Assembly: GCF_003205295.1 (NCBI RefSeq)
Contig: NZ_QJRP01000004.1
Coordinates: forward strand, 62,001-126,000
DNA length: 64,000 nt
DNA from: Pseudomonas mosselii
GTDB taxonomy: Bacteria > Pseudomonadota > Gammaproteobacteria > Pseudomonadales > Pseudomonadaceae
Direction: 5' to 3'
Position numbers and translations under genes: made by a program. The notes beneath the pieces are model-generated. The model ran no database searches. It saw only the letters and a program-made list of their open reading frames with translations, and was not told the origin of the DNA. Shown here piece by piece: positions 42,856 to 52,300 of the stretch. The stretch's first letter is position 1, and every line of letters starts with the position of its first letter.

Positions 42856-45309
42856 TTGATACGTCTGCTGAAGTTCTTCTGGTGGTCTCTCGTCGCCGTC
42901 ATCTGTGCGCTCGTGCTCGGTGTGAGCGGTGCGTTTCTGTATCTTAGCCCCAGCCTGCCCTCGGTCGAGTCGCTCAGAAGCGTCCAGTTGCAAATCCCCC
43001 TGAGGGTGTACAGCAGCGACGGCAAGCTGATTGCCGAGTTCGGCGAGATGCGGCGCTCGCCGATCAAGTTCCAGGAAATTCCCCCACAGTTCATCCAGGC
43101 GCTTCTGTCCGCCGAGGACGACAATTTCCTCAACCACTACGGGGTCGACCCGAGCAGCCTGATGCGCGCGGCATCGCAGTTGCTCAAGTCCGGGCATATC
43201 CAGACCGGCGGCAGCACCATCACCATGCAGGTGGCGAAGAACTTCTTCCTCACCAGCGAGCGCAGCTTCTCGCGCAAGACCAACGAGATCCTGCTGGCCC
43301 TGCAGATCGAACGCGAGCTGACCAAGGACGAGATCCTCGAGCTCTACGTCAACAAGATCTACCTGGGCAACCGCGCCTATGGCATCGATGCCGCGGCGCA
43401 GGTGTACTACGGCAAGTCGATCCGCGACGTGAGCCTGGCGCAGATGGCGATGATCGCAGGTCTGCCCAAGGCGCCATCGCGCTTCAACCCGCTGGCCAAC
43501 CCGGTACGCGCCAAGGAGCGCCGCGACTGGATCCTCGGGCGCATGTACAAGCTCGGCAAGATCGACGAAGCCAGCTACCAGGCGGCCCTGGCCGAACCGC
43601 TGAACGCCAGCTACCACGTGCCGACTCCGGAGGTGAACGCCCCCTACGTCGCCGAGATGGCCCGCGCCGAGATGGTCGGCCGCTACGGCAGCGACGCCTA
43701 TACCGAAGGCTTCCGCGTCACCACCACGGTCCCGAGCGACATGCAGCAGATGGCCAACAGCGCGGTGCTCAACGGCCTCAGCGAGTACGACGAGCGCCAC
43801 GGTTACCGCGGCCCCGAGGCACGCTTCCCGGGCAAGACGCGCGCGGCCTGGTTGCAGGAACTGGGCAAGCAGCGCCCCCTCGGCGGCCTGGAGCCGGCCA
43901 TCGTCACCCAGGTCGAGAAGACCGGCCTGAAGGTGATGACCCGCGGCGGCCTGGAAGAGAATGTGGCCTGGGACACCATGAAGTGGGCCCGCCCGTACCT
44001 GAGTAGCAACTCGCAGGGGCGTTCGCCACAGTCGCCCGCCGACGTCGCCCAGGTCGGCGACCTGGTGCGCCTGCAGCGCCTGGAAGACGGCAAGCTCAAG
44101 TTCAGCCAGGTGCCCGGTGCCCAGTGCGCCCTGGTCACCCTCGACCCTTACAACGGCGCCATCCGCGCCCTGGTCGGCGGCTTCTCCTTCGAGCAGAGCA
44201 ACTACAACCGCGCCATGCAGGCCAAGCGCCAACCGGGCTCGAGCTTCAAGCCCTTTGTCTACAGCGCCGCGCTGGACAACGGCTACACCGCCGCCAGCCT
44301 GGTCAACGACGCGCCGATCGTGTTCGTCGACGAGTACCTGGACAAGGTCTGGCGTCCGAAGAACGACACCAATACCTTCCTTGGCCCGATCCGCATGCGC
44401 GAGGCGCTGTACAAGTCGCGCAACCTGGTCTCGATCCGCCTGCTGCAGGCCATGGGCGTGGACCGCACCATCGACTACATCGCCAAGTTCGGCTTCAACA
44501 AGCAGGACCTGCCGCGCAACCTGTCGCTGGCACTGGGCACAGCGACCCTGACTCCGATGGAGATCGCCACCGGCTGGAGCACCTTCGCCAACGGCGGCTA
44601 CAAGATCAGCCCGTACCTGATCGAGCGCGTCGAAAGCCGCAACGGCGAAACCCTGTTCACCGCCAACCCGGCACGGGTGCTCCAGGGCAGCCAGGACCAA
44701 GCCGGCCTCGCCGCCCCCGAACAGGCGATCAGCGTCGCGCCGATGCCGGGCGAAGCACCGTCGGCCCTGGGCCAGGTCGCCCCGGCACCGCAGGTACCCG
44801 CCGTGGCCGAGCAGATCATCGACGGCCGCACCTCGTACATTCTCACCAGCATGCTGCAGGACGTGATCAAGCGCGGCACCGGCCGCCGCGCCCTGGCCCT
44901 CGGCCGCGCGGACCTGGCGGGCAAGACCGGTACCACCAACGAGTCCAAGGACGCCTGGTTCTCCGGCTACAACGCCGACTACGTCACCACCGTCTGGGTC
45001 GGCTTCGACCAGCCGGAAACCCTGGGCCGACGCGAGTACGGCGGCACCGTGGCGCTGCCGATCTGGATGAGCTTCATGGGTGCGGCACTCAAGGACAAGC
45101 CCGAACACGCCCCGGCCGAGCCCGAAGGCATTCTCAGCCTGCGCGTCGACCCGGTCAGCGGCCGCGCCGCCACGCCGGGCACACCCAATGCCTACTTCGA
45201 GCTGTTCAAGGCCGAGGACTCGCCGCCGTCCGTGGACGAGCTGGGCAATGGCGCGGCACCAGGCAGCCCGCTGCCGGCGGACGAAGCGGCGCCGATGGAT
45301 CTGTTCTGA
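42856..45309 (+). CDS. ponA: Penicillin-binding protein 1A, PonA/MrcA
   Basis: This 817-residue bifunctional enzyme polymerises and crosslinks peptidoglycan. It starts at a TTG (42856): the product then begins IRLLKFFWWSLVAV, giving the N-terminal anchor, and no ATG or GTG fits. The GT51 glycosyltransferase domain has catalytic E87 in SAEDDNFLNHYGVD, then GGSTITMQVAKNFFL and KIYLGNRAYGID. An OB-like insert follows, then the transpeptidase with SxxK at S462-K465 and KTGT at K690. The length matches Pseudomonas PonA (about 820). It is divergent from the pil operon. Confidence 0.97.
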   Translation: MIRLLKFFWWSLVAVICALVLGVSGAFLYLSPSLPSVESLRSVQLQIPLRVYSSDGKLIAEFGEMRRSPIKFQEIPPQFIQALLSAEDDNFLNHYGVDPSSLMRAASQLLKSGHIQTGGSTITMQVAKNFFLTSERSFSRKTNEILLALQIERELTKDEILELYVNKIYLGNRAYGIDAAAQVYYGKSIRDVSLAQMAMIAGLPKAPSRFNPLANPVRAKERRDWILGRMYKLGKIDEASYQAALAEPLNASYHVPTPEVNAPYVAEMARAEMVGRYGSDAYTEGFRVTTTVPSDMQQMANSAVLNGLSEYDERHGYRGPEARFPGKTRAAWLQELGKQRPLGGLEPAIVTQVEKTGLKVMTRGGLEENVAWDTMKWARPYLSSNSQGRSPQSPADVAQVGDLVRLQRLEDGKLKFSQVPGAQCALVTLDPYNGAIRALVGGFSFEQSNYNRAMQAKRQPGSSFKPFVYSAALDNGYTAASLVNDAPIVFVDEYLDKVWRPKNDTNTFLGPIRMREALYKSRNLVSIRLLQAMGVDRTIDYIAKFGFNKQDLPRNLSLALGTATLTPMEIATGWSTFANGGYKISPYLIERVESRNGETLFTANPARVLQGSQDQAGLAAPEQAISVAPMPGEAPSALGQVAPAPQVPAVAEQIIDGRTSYILTSMLQDVIKRGTGRRALALGRADLAGKTGTTNESKDAWFSGYNADYVTTVWVGFDQPETLGRREYGGTVALPIWMSFMGAALKDKPEHAPAEPEGILSLRVDPVSGRAATPGTPNAYFELFKAEDSPPSVDELGNGAAPGSPLPADEAAPMDLF

Positions 45310-45346
45310 CCAGGTAAACGACAAACCTCAAAGGCAACTTCGATCC

Positions 45347-45418
45347 TGTGGGAGCGGGTTTACCCGCGAAGGCTTCAGCGAAGCCAACGATGCTTTCGCG
45401 GGTAAACCCGCTCCCACA
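45347..45418. repeat. REP palindrome pair after ponA
   Basis: Inverted units 45347-45370 and 45395-45418 with core CGGGTAAACCCGCTCCCAC flank a 24-bp centre holding a GGCTTC-AGC-GAAGCC hairpin. It is between ponA and the terminator shared with maeB. Confidence 0.92.
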
Positions 45419-45445
45419 ATGGCTTCGGTGAATCCAAAAGCAAAC

Positions 45446-45479
45446 AAAAAGCCCCGACTCTTACGAGCCGGGGCTTTTT
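45446..45479. terminator. Bidirectional intrinsic terminator, ponA/maeB
   Basis: AAAAAGCCCCG (45446-45456) and CGGGGCTTTTT (45469-45479) form an 11-bp outer stem with inner CTC/GAG pairing, with T-runs on both strands. It can end both convergent genes. Confidence 0.92.
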
Positions 45480-45497
45480 CATGACGCTACGACCGGA

Positions 45498-46766
45498 TCA
45501 GCCGTTGAACACGTCATCCACGCTTTTCAGCGGGTAGTGCTTCGGATACGGCAGGGTGGCCACGCCGGATTCGATGGCGGCCTTGGCCACGGCATCGGAA
45601 ACCACGGTGATCAGACGGGCATCCAGCGGCTTCGGAATGATGTACTCGCGACCGAACTCCAGACCTTGCACACCGTAGGCTTCGCAAACTTCCTTGGGCA
45701 CCGGCAGCTTGGCCAGGTCCTTCAGGGCGATGGCGGCGGCAATCTTCATTTCTTCGTTAATGCGCTTGGCGCGAACGTCCAGGGCACCGCGGAAGATGAA
45801 CGGGAAGCCCAGTACGTTGTTGACCTGGTTCGGGTAGTCGGAACGACCGGTGGCCATGATCACGTCGCTGCGGGTGGCGTGAGCCAGTTCCGGAGCAATT
45901 TCCGGGTCCGGGTTCGAGCAGGCGAACACGATCGGGTTGGCGGCCATCGACTTCAGGCCTTCGGCGCTCAGCAGGTTCGGACCGGACAGACCGACGAACA
46001 CATCAGCGCCGTCCAGGGCATCGGCCAGGGTGCGCTTGTCGGTGGCGTGGGCGAATTGGGCCTTGTACTGGTTCAGGTCGTCGCGGCCAGCGTGGATCAC
46101 GCCGCTGCGGTCGATCATGAAGATGTTCTCGACCTTGGCACCCATGCTTACCAGCAGCTTCATGCAGGAGATGGCAGCGGCACCGGCGCCCAGGCAGACG
46201 ATCTTCGCCTCCTCGAGCTTCTTGCCGGCGATTTCCAGGGCGTTGATCATGCCCGCGGCGGTAACGATGGCGGTACCGTGCTGGTCATCGTGGAACACGG
46301 GAATGTCGCACTGCTCGATCAGGGTGCGCTCGATCTCGAAGCACTCAGGCGCCTTGATGTCTTCCAGGTTGATGCCGCCGAAGGTGATGGAGATGCGGCG
46401 AACGGTGTCGATGAAGGCCTGCGGGCTCTCCGACTCGACTTCGATATCGAACACGTCGATACCGGCGAAACGCTTGAACAGAACACCCTTGCCTTCCATT
46501 ACCGGCTTGGAGGCCAGCGGGCCGAGGTCGCCCAGACCGAGGATGGCGGTGCCATCGGAGATCACCGCAACCAGGTTGCCCTTGCCGGTGTACTTGTAGG
46601 CCAGCTCCGGATCACGGCCGATCTCGCGCACGGGTTCGGCGACGCCTGGGCTGTAGGCCAGGGCGAGGTCACGGGCGGTGGCGGTGGGCTTGGAGAGCTC
46701 GACGCTCAGTTTCCCCGGACGGGGCTGGGCGTGGTATTCGAGAGCGGCGGTTTTCAGGTCTGACAT
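45498..46766 (-). CDS. maeB: Malic enzyme MaeB, short form without PTA domain
   Basis: This 422-residue cytosolic enzyme decarboxylates malate to pyruvate with reduction of NAD(P)+. ATG at 46766 (SDLKTAALEYHAQPRPG) is preferred: GGA lies 9 bases upstream, whereas the ATG 9 bases earlier is too close to it. Active-site and metal blocks are seen (YSPGVAEPV, GNLVAVISDGTAILGLGDLG, HDDQHGTAIVTAAG), then the Rossmann motif IVCLGAGAAAISCMKLL. Unlike E. coli MaeB (759) it has no C-terminal phosphotransacetylase-like domain, which is the usual Pseudomonas form. Cofactor choice is not certain from sequence. Confidence 0.95.
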   Translation of the reverse strand: MSDLKTAALEYHAQPRPGKLSVELSKPTATARDLALAYSPGVAEPVREIGRDPELAYKYTGKGNLVAVISDGTAILGLGDLGPLASKPVMEGKGVLFKRFAGIDVFDIEVESESPQAFIDTVRRISITFGGINLEDIKAPECFEIERTLIEQCDIPVFHDDQHGTAIVTAAGMINALEIAGKKLEEAKIVCLGAGAAAISCMKLLVSMGAKVENIFMIDRSGVIHAGRDDLNQYKAQFAHATDKRTLADALDGADVFVGLSGPNLLSAEGLKSMAANPIVFACSNPDPEIAPELAHATRSDVIMATGRSDYPNQVNNVLGFPFIFRGALDVRAKRINEEMKIAAAIALKDLAKLPVPKEVCEAYGVQGLEFGREYIIPKPLDARLITVVSDAVAKAAIESGVATLPYPKHYPLKSVDDVFNG

Positions 46767-46945
46767 GATGGGCATTCCGCTGTTTACTGTTCTGACGGAC
46801 CGCCGAGGATACGCAAAGAGCCGGGGGGCGACAAGACTGCCCGGTCACTATGTGTCAAGGCCTTTGGCCTACGACTTTACGCTATAACCCACGGGGCTTA
46901 CGGAAGCCAGTGTGTACAATCCAGCATAAGAATGTCTACAACTAT

Positions 46946-47767
46946 TTAGCCTGGAACAGTCGCCAGCATGCTCGGATCGGTCAATGGCAACAGCCAGCGT
47001 CGCTGCCCGGGCTTGAGCCCGCCCTTGCGGGATCGATCCAGCACCCAGCCACGCGCCTCGACCTGGCGTCCCTTGAGGTTAGCGAAGAAGCTGGCGGGAA
47101 AGCGCTGCTGCAGACGAGCGGGAACCTGCAGCACTACCGCATCGTCGAGCTCCAGCCAGATACCGCCGCGGTTGCGCTCGATACCCTTGATCTGGCCGCC
47201 GATCACGGCAAAACCGGACTGCCTGACATCCCCCGCACGTACAACCGGCGACTGTCGCCACAACGCGGTTCCGGCGTTGCGCGCCTGCTGCTCGGCCTGT
47301 TGCTGACAGCCCGACAAGGCCACGTTGGGGGCGATGGCGACCCGGTAACCGAGGCCTTCGCTGAGCAGTTGTGCTTCGAGATTGTCGCCAGTACGGCTAT
47401 AGATGTGCGCCAGGGTACGGCCGTACTTGTCCTTGGGCTCTTCGCCCGGAACCAGGCCGACGCGGCCATCGCTGGCCTCGACCAGCGCCTGCAGGCGCCG
47501 CTTCGCGGCCTCGGCGTAGGGCTCGCTGGTGCGACCCTTGCGACCGATCTCGGGCGCATTGATGCCGATCAGCCGCACATTGCGCCCGTCACTCAGACGC
47601 AGGGTATCGCCATCGACCACCTGGCGCACCGTCACCTGCTGCGGCTGCTCGGGCAACGGACAGAAAGCCTGGGCCGGAAAATACCAGATCGCGCCCACAA
47701 AAAAGGCGCCCACAAGGGGCGCCTTCTTTTGCAGCAACGCGAACCTCGAAAGATTCGCCATGCGCAT
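46946..47767 (-). CDS. Exported thermonuclease-family protein (SNase fold)
   Basis: This 273-residue protein has a signal sequence (residues ~4-34, ANLSRFALLQKKAPLVGAFF then VGAIWYFPAQA) and an SNase domain with VRQVVDGDTLRL, VRLIGINAPEI and YGRTLAHIY, which supply the Asp, Arg and Glu of the staphylococcal nuclease active site. The C-terminal ~80 residues form a further OB-like part (KGRQVEARGWVLDRSRKGG). It starts 2 bp after the rpmE stop. Codons 15-23 coincide with a perfect intrinsic terminator on the same strand, so most rpmE transcripts should end inside this gene. Substrate and location (periplasm or outside) are unknown. Confidence 0.85.
   Translation of the reverse strand: MRMANLSRFALLQKKAPLVGAFFVGAIWYFPAQAFCPLPEQPQQVTVRQVVDGDTLRLSDGRNVRLIGINAPEIGRKGRTSEPYAEAAKRRLQALVEASDGRVGLVPGEEPKDKYGRTLAHIYSRTGDNLEAQLLSEGLGYRVAIAPNVALSGCQQQAEQQARNAGTALWRQSPVVRAGDVRQSGFAVIGGQIKGIERNRGGIWLELDDAVVLQVPARLQQRFPASFFANLKGRQVEARGWVLDRSRKGGLKPGQRRWLLPLTDPSMLATVPG
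47699..47725 (-). terminator. Intrinsic terminator of rpmE, inside the nuclease signal-peptide codons
   Basis: On the minus strand, AAGGCGCCC, a CTTGT loop and GGGCGCCTT (47725-47703) form a perfect 9-bp stem followed by TTTT (47702-47699), 44 nt after the rpmE stop at 47770. It is also coding sequence for residues 15-23 of the nuclease. Confidence 0.9.
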
Positions 47768-47769
47768 GA

Positions 47770-47985
47770 TTACTTCTTGGCACCGAACATGCCGAAGCGA
47801 TCGGCGAACTTCTGTACGCGACCACCGGTGTCCAGGACTTTCTGCTTACCGGTGTAGAACGGGTGGCACAGGTTGCAAACGTCGATCGCCAGGACGCTGC
47901 CCAGGGTCGAACGGGTTTCAAACTTGTTGCCGCAGCTGCAGGTGACTGCAACTACTTCGTAGTTCGGATGAATATCTGCTTTCAT
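47770..47985 (-). CDS. rpmE: Ribosomal protein L31 RpmE, zinc-binding form
   Basis: This 71-residue 50S protein is the C+ form: zinc ligands C16, C18, C37 and C40 (CSCG and CNLCHP) are all present. C+ L31 is used when zinc is plentiful, with a cysteine-free paralogue replacing it under zinc limitation. ATG at 47985 follows GAGGAAG and begins [11 protein letters not shown], as in the family. An intrinsic terminator follows 44 nt after the stop, inside the downstream nuclease gene. It is divergent from priA across 169 bp. Confidence 0.97.
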   Translation of the reverse strand: MKADIHPNYEVVAVTCSCGNKFETRSTLGSVLAIDVCNLCHPFYTGKQKVLDTGGRVQKFADRFGMFGAKK

Positions 47986-48154
47986 GGTCACTTCCTCGAG
48001 CTGCGTGCCGCCACCCAACACCTATTGTTGAATACCGCACGTAATTAGGCGGCGAATAATACCAGAGCACGGCCGCAGCGCAAGTTGTCGCTTGCACCGA
48101 CCGTCGTCTGCTAGGCTCGCCTGATTTGTGAAATGCCCTCCAGAGACCTTCCGC

Positions 48155-50374
48155 GTGTCCGACGTCATCCTGCGCCTTGCCCTGCCCTCGCCCCTGCGTC
48201 GCCTGTTCGACTACCGGGCGCCCGCGAGCATGGCGCGCCAGGCACTGACACCCGGCATGCGCCTGCGCGTGCCGTTCGGCCGCCGCGAGATGATCGGCGT
48301 GCTGGTGGAGGTCGCCACGCACAGCGAAGTCCCCGCCGACAAGCTCAAGCCGGCCAGCGCCCTGCTCGACCCGGTTTCGCCCGTGCCTCCCGCACTGTTC
48401 AAGCTGTGCCTGTGGACAGCCCAGTACTACCAGCACAGCCTGGGCGACACCTTGAGCTGGGCCCTGCCGACCCTGCTGCGCCAGGGCGAGCTGGCCGAGG
48501 CGCGCCAGGAGCGCTTCTGGCACGTCGCCCCCGGCGCACGCCTGGAGGACCCGCGCATCGCCCGCGCCCCGCGCCAGCGCGATGCCCTCAAGACCTTGTC
48601 GCAGCACCCCCACGGCGTGGCCCACAGCCTGTTGAGCAAACTCGGCCTGAACAAGGACAGCCTCGACCTGCTGCTGGCCAAGGAACTGGTGACCGTCGAG
48701 ATCCGCCGTCACCTGCCCGCCGCACGCCACGAGCACTGGCTGGCCCAGCCGGAGCTGCCGCTCAACGAGGAGCAGCGCGCGGCGTTCGAGGCGGTGCGCG
48801 CAGGCTTCGGCGCCTTCCACGCCTACTTGCTGGCCGGCGTTACCGGCAGCGGCAAGACCGAAGTCTACCTGCAGCTGATCCGCGAAACCCTCGAAGCCGG
48901 CAAGCAGGCGCTGATCCTGATCCCCGAGATCAATCTCGGCCCGCAGACCCTGCAACGCTTCGAGCAGCGCTTCAACGCCCGCATCGCCCTGCTGCACTCG
49001 GCGGTGGGCGACCGCGAGCGCCTGGACGCCTGGCTGGCGGCCCGCGACGGCGACGCCGACATCATTATCGGCACCCGCTCGGCGCTGTTCACGCCAATGA
49101 AGAACCCGGGCCTGATCATCATCGACGAGGAGCACGACGGCTCCTATAAACAGCAGGAAGGCCTGCGCTACCACGCCCGCGACCTGGCCGTCGTCCGCGC
49201 CCACCAGGAGAACATCCCGATCCTGCTGGGCTCAGCCACGCCGTCGCTGGAAAGCCTGCACAACGCCCATAGCGGCCGCTACGGCCTGCTGCGCATGAAC
49301 CAGCGCGCCGGCGGTGCCAAGGCACCACGCTTCCTGCGCCTGGATGTGCGCAGCCTGCCGCTCGACAGCGGCATCAGCGGCCCGCTGCAACAGGCTATCC
49401 GCCAGACCCTGGAGGCTGGGCAGCAGGTGCTGGTGTTCCTCAACCGCCGCGGCTTCGCCCCGACACTGCTGTGCCATGACTGCGGCTGGCTCTCTGAGTG
49501 TCCGCGCTGCGATGCGCGAATGACCGTGCACCAGCGCTCCGCCGTGCTGCGCTGCCACCATTGCGGCTACGACGAACGCCTGCCATTGCAGTGCCCACAG
49601 TGCGCCCACGTCGACCTGCGCCCGGTGGGGGCCGGTACCGAGCGCGCCGAAGAGCGGCTCAAGGTGCTATTCCCCGACTACCCGATCCTGCGCGTGGACC
49701 GCGACAGCACCTCGCGCAAGGACGCCATGCACAACCTGTTCGCCACCATCCAGCGCGGTCAGCCGAGCATCCTGGTCGGCACCCAGATGCTGGCCAAGGG
49801 GCACCACTTCCCCCGCGTCACCCTGGTTGCGATTCTCGATGCCGACGGCGGACTGTTCTCCGGCGACTTCCGCGCCAGCGAGCGCATGGCCCAGCTGATC
49901 GTCCAGGTCGCCGGTCGCGCCGGACGCGCCGAGGAACCGGGCAAGGTCATCGTGCAGACCCACCTGGCCGACCATCCGCTGCTGGTGCAACTGACCGAGC
50001 AGGGCTACTTCGCCTTCGCCGAGCAGGCCCTGAGCGAACGTCGCGCCGCCGGCCTGCCGCCGTTCGCCCACCTGGCCCTGCTGCGTGCGGATGCGCACAA
50101 GCCGGGCCAGGCCGAGAGTTTCCTCGACGAAGCCTGCGCCGCCGCCGAGCGGGTCATGGCCGAACAGGGCCTGCACGGCATCGAGCTGCTGGGGCCGGTC
50201 CCGGCACCCATGGAACGACGGGCGGGCCGGTTCCGCGCGCAACTATTGCTCCAGGCCAATGCCCGGGCTCAGTTGCATCGACTGATCAGTGCCTGGTTGC
50301 TAGTGTTGGAGCAGATGCCATCGGGGCGGCAGGTGCGCTGGTCGCTGGATGTCGATCCGGTCGACCTTTACTGA
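48155..50374 (+). CDS. priA: Primosomal protein N', replication restart helicase PriA
   Basis: This 739-residue SF2 helicase reloads the replicative helicase at stalled forks. GTG at 48155 is chosen, giving SDVILRLALPSPLRRLFDYR as in Pseudomonas PriA and the P. aeruginosa length. The 3' DNA-end-binding domain comes first, then Walker A GVTGSGKTEVYL, Walker B IIIDEEHDGSYKQQ, and an eight-cysteine zinc region (CHDCGWLSECPRC, CHHCGYDERLPLQCPQC). Motifs V-VI follow with VGTQMLAKGHHFP and VAGRAGRAEEPG. It is divergent from rpmE, a common bacterial pairing. Confidence 0.97.
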   Translation: MSDVILRLALPSPLRRLFDYRAPASMARQALTPGMRLRVPFGRREMIGVLVEVATHSEVPADKLKPASALLDPVSPVPPALFKLCLWTAQYYQHSLGDTLSWALPTLLRQGELAEARQERFWHVAPGARLEDPRIARAPRQRDALKTLSQHPHGVAHSLLSKLGLNKDSLDLLLAKELVTVEIRRHLPAARHEHWLAQPELPLNEEQRAAFEAVRAGFGAFHAYLLAGVTGSGKTEVYLQLIRETLEAGKQALILIPEINLGPQTLQRFEQRFNARIALLHSAVGDRERLDAWLAARDGDADIIIGTRSALFTPMKNPGLIIIDEEHDGSYKQQEGLRYHARDLAVVRAHQENIPILLGSATPSLESLHNAHSGRYGLLRMNQRAGGAKAPRFLRLDVRSLPLDSGISGPLQQAIRQTLEAGQQVLVFLNRRGFAPTLLCHDCGWLSECPRCDARMTVHQRSAVLRCHHCGYDERLPLQCPQCAHVDLRPVGAGTERAEERLKVLFPDYPILRVDRDSTSRKDAMHNLFATIQRGQPSILVGTQMLAKGHHFPRVTLVAILDADGGLFSGDFRASERMAQLIVQVAGRAGRAEEPGKVIVQTHLADHPLLVQLTEQGYFAFAEQALSERRAAGLPPFAHLALLRADAHKPGQAESFLDEACAAAERVMAEQGLHGIELLGPVPAPMERRAGRFRAQLLLQANARAQLHRLISAWLLVLEQMPSGRQVRWSLDVDPVDLY

Positions 50375-50389
50375 CTGTTTCAGGGTTGT

Positions 50390-50445
50390 CGTGGGAGCGG
50401 GCTTGCCCCGCGATGGCGTCATCGCGGGGCAAGCCCGCTCCCACG
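50390..50445. repeat. REP palindrome pair between priA and argS
   Basis: Inverted units with core CGGGGCAAGCCCGCTCCCAC surround a centre of about 6 bp (GGCGTC). The remainder of the 188-bp priA-argS gap holds no gene. Confidence 0.92.
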
Positions 50446-50562
50446 CCGACAATGGCTTGTGCCCCAAAAGGTTGGCAACCCGCCCCCGGCAACGGATAAT
50501 GCCCAGTTTTTCCACCTGCGCATCGAAGCGCTCACCGCGCTTGCGGTCGAAAAGAGAATCCC

Positions 50563-52299
50563 ATGAAAGACACCATTCGCCAGCTGATCCAGCAAGCCCT
50601 CACCCAACTCGTCGCCGACGGTGTGCTGCCTGAAGGGCTGACGCCGGCGATCCAGGTGGAAAACGCCCGGGACAAGACCCACGGCGACTTCGCCAGCAAC
50701 ATCGCCATGATGCTGGCCAAGCCAGCCGGCATGAAGCCCCGCGACCTGGCCGAAAAACTCATCGCCAGCCTGCCGGCCAGCCCCGACATCACCAAGGTCG
50801 AAATCGCCGGCCCCGGCTTCCTGAACTTCTTCCAGAACACCGAGGCCCTGGCCACCCGCCTCGACGCCGCCCTGGCCGACGAGCACCTGGGCGTGCGCAA
50901 GGCCGGCCCGGCCGAGAAGGTGGTGATCGACATGTCGGCGCCGAACCTGGCCAAGGAAATGCACGTCGGTCACCTGCGCTCGACCATCATCGGCGACAGC
51001 GTGGCCCGCGTGCTGGAATTCCTGGGTGACAACGTCATCCGCCAGAACCACGTTGGCGACTGGGGCACCCAGTTCGGCATGTTGATGGCCTACCTGCAGG
51101 AAAACCCGATTACCAGCGACGAGCTGTCTGACCTGGAAAACTTCTACCGCGCAGCGAAAAAGCGCTTCGACGAATCTGAAGAGTTCGCCACCCGCGCCCG
51201 CGGCCTGGTGGTCAAGCTGCAGGCCGGCGACCCGGACTGCCTGGCGCTGTGGACGCGCTTCAAGGACATCTCGCTGTCGCACTGCCAGAAGACCTACGAG
51301 CTGCTCAACGTCAAGCTGACCATGGCCGACGTGATGGGCGAGAGCGCCTACAACGCCGACCTGGCCAACGTGGTCGCCGACCTCAAGGCCAAGGGCCTGC
51401 TGGTCGAGGACCAGGGCGCCCAGTGCGTGTTCCTCGAGGAATTCAAGAACGCCGAGGGCGAGCCGCTGCCGGTGATCGTGCAGAAGGCCGACGGCGGCTA
51501 CCTGTACGCCACCACCGACCTGGCCGCCGTGCGCTACCGCAGCAACAAGCTCCAGGCCGACCGCGCCCTGTACTTCGTCGACCAGCGCCAGGCCCTGCAC
51601 TTCAACCAGGTGTTCGAAGTGGCCCGCCGCGCCGGCTTCGTCGGCCATCCGATGAAGATGGAGCACATGGGCTTCGGCACCATGAACGGCGCCGATGGCC
51701 GCCCGTTCAAGACTCGCGATGGCGGCACCGTCAAGCTGATCGACCTGCTCACCGAAGCCAAGGACCGCGCCTACGCGCTGGTCAAGGAGAAGAACCCGTC
51801 GCTGGCCGAGGACGAACTGCGCCACATCGGCGAGGTGGTCGGCATCGGCGCGGTCAAGTACGCCGACCTGTCCAAGCACCGCACCAGCGACTACAGCTTC
51901 AACTTCGAGCTGATGCTCAACTTCGAAGGCAACACCGCGCCGTACCTGCTGTACGCCTACACCCGCGTGGCCGGCGTGTTCCGCAAGCTCGGCAAGGGCT
52001 TCGACGAAGTCGACGGCAACATCGTCCTGCAGGCAGCGCACGAGCAGGACCTGGCCGCGCGCCTGGCGCAGTTCGGCGAGATCCTCAACAACGTCGCCGA
52101 AAAAGGCACGCCGCACGTGCTGTGCAGCTACCTGTACGACCTCGCCGGCCTGTTCTCCAGCTTCTACGAGAACTGCCCGATCCTTTCCGCCGAAACCGCC
52201 GAACAGCAGCAGAGCCGCCTGCGCCTGGCTGCCCTGACCGGCCGCACCCTCAAGCAGGGCCTGGAACTGCTCGGCCTGGAAACCCTGGAGCGCATGTAA
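50563..52299 (+). CDS. argS: Arginyl-tRNA synthetase ArgS
   Basis: This 578-residue class I synthetase charges tRNA-Arg. The N-terminal Add1 domain (residues ~1-90) is followed by the HIGH-type motif in [16 protein letters not shown], the arginine-binding [10 protein letters not shown], and the C-terminal anticodon-binding alpha domain with EFKNAEGE and [16 protein letters not shown]. As in most ArgS proteins, no canonical KMSKS is present. The FtsN-like SPOR gene starts 1 bp after the stop, indicating one transcript. Confidence 0.97.
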   Translation: MKDTIRQLIQQALTQLVADGVLPEGLTPAIQVENARDKTHGDFASNIAMMLAKPAGMKPRDLAEKLIASLPASPDITKVEIAGPGFLNFFQNTEALATRLDAALADEHLGVRKAGPAEKVVIDMSAPNLAKEMHVGHLRSTIIGDSVARVLEFLGDNVIRQNHVGDWGTQFGMLMAYLQENPITSDELSDLENFYRAAKKRFDESEEFATRARGLVVKLQAGDPDCLALWTRFKDISLSHCQKTYELLNVKLTMADVMGESAYNADLANVVADLKAKGLLVEDQGAQCVFLEEFKNAEGEPLPVIVQKADGGYLYATTDLAAVRYRSNKLQADRALYFVDQRQALHFNQVFEVARRAGFVGHPMKMEHMGFGTMNGADGRPFKTRDGGTVKLIDLLTEAKDRAYALVKEKNPSLAEDELRHIGEVVGIGAVKYADLSKHRTSDYSFNFELMLNFEGNTAPYLLYAYTRVAGVFRKLGKGFDEVDGNIVLQAAHEQDLAARLAQFGEILNNVAEKGTPHVLCSYLYDLAGLFSSFYENCPILSAETAEQQQSRLRLAALTGRTLKQGLELLGLETLERM

Positions 52300-52300
52300 G

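Noticed and set aside
42760-45324. A long open frame antisense to ponA (about 850 codons).
   Set aside because: Shadow of a GC-rich real gene; no ribosome site or recognisable domain, and it spans the ponA promoter.
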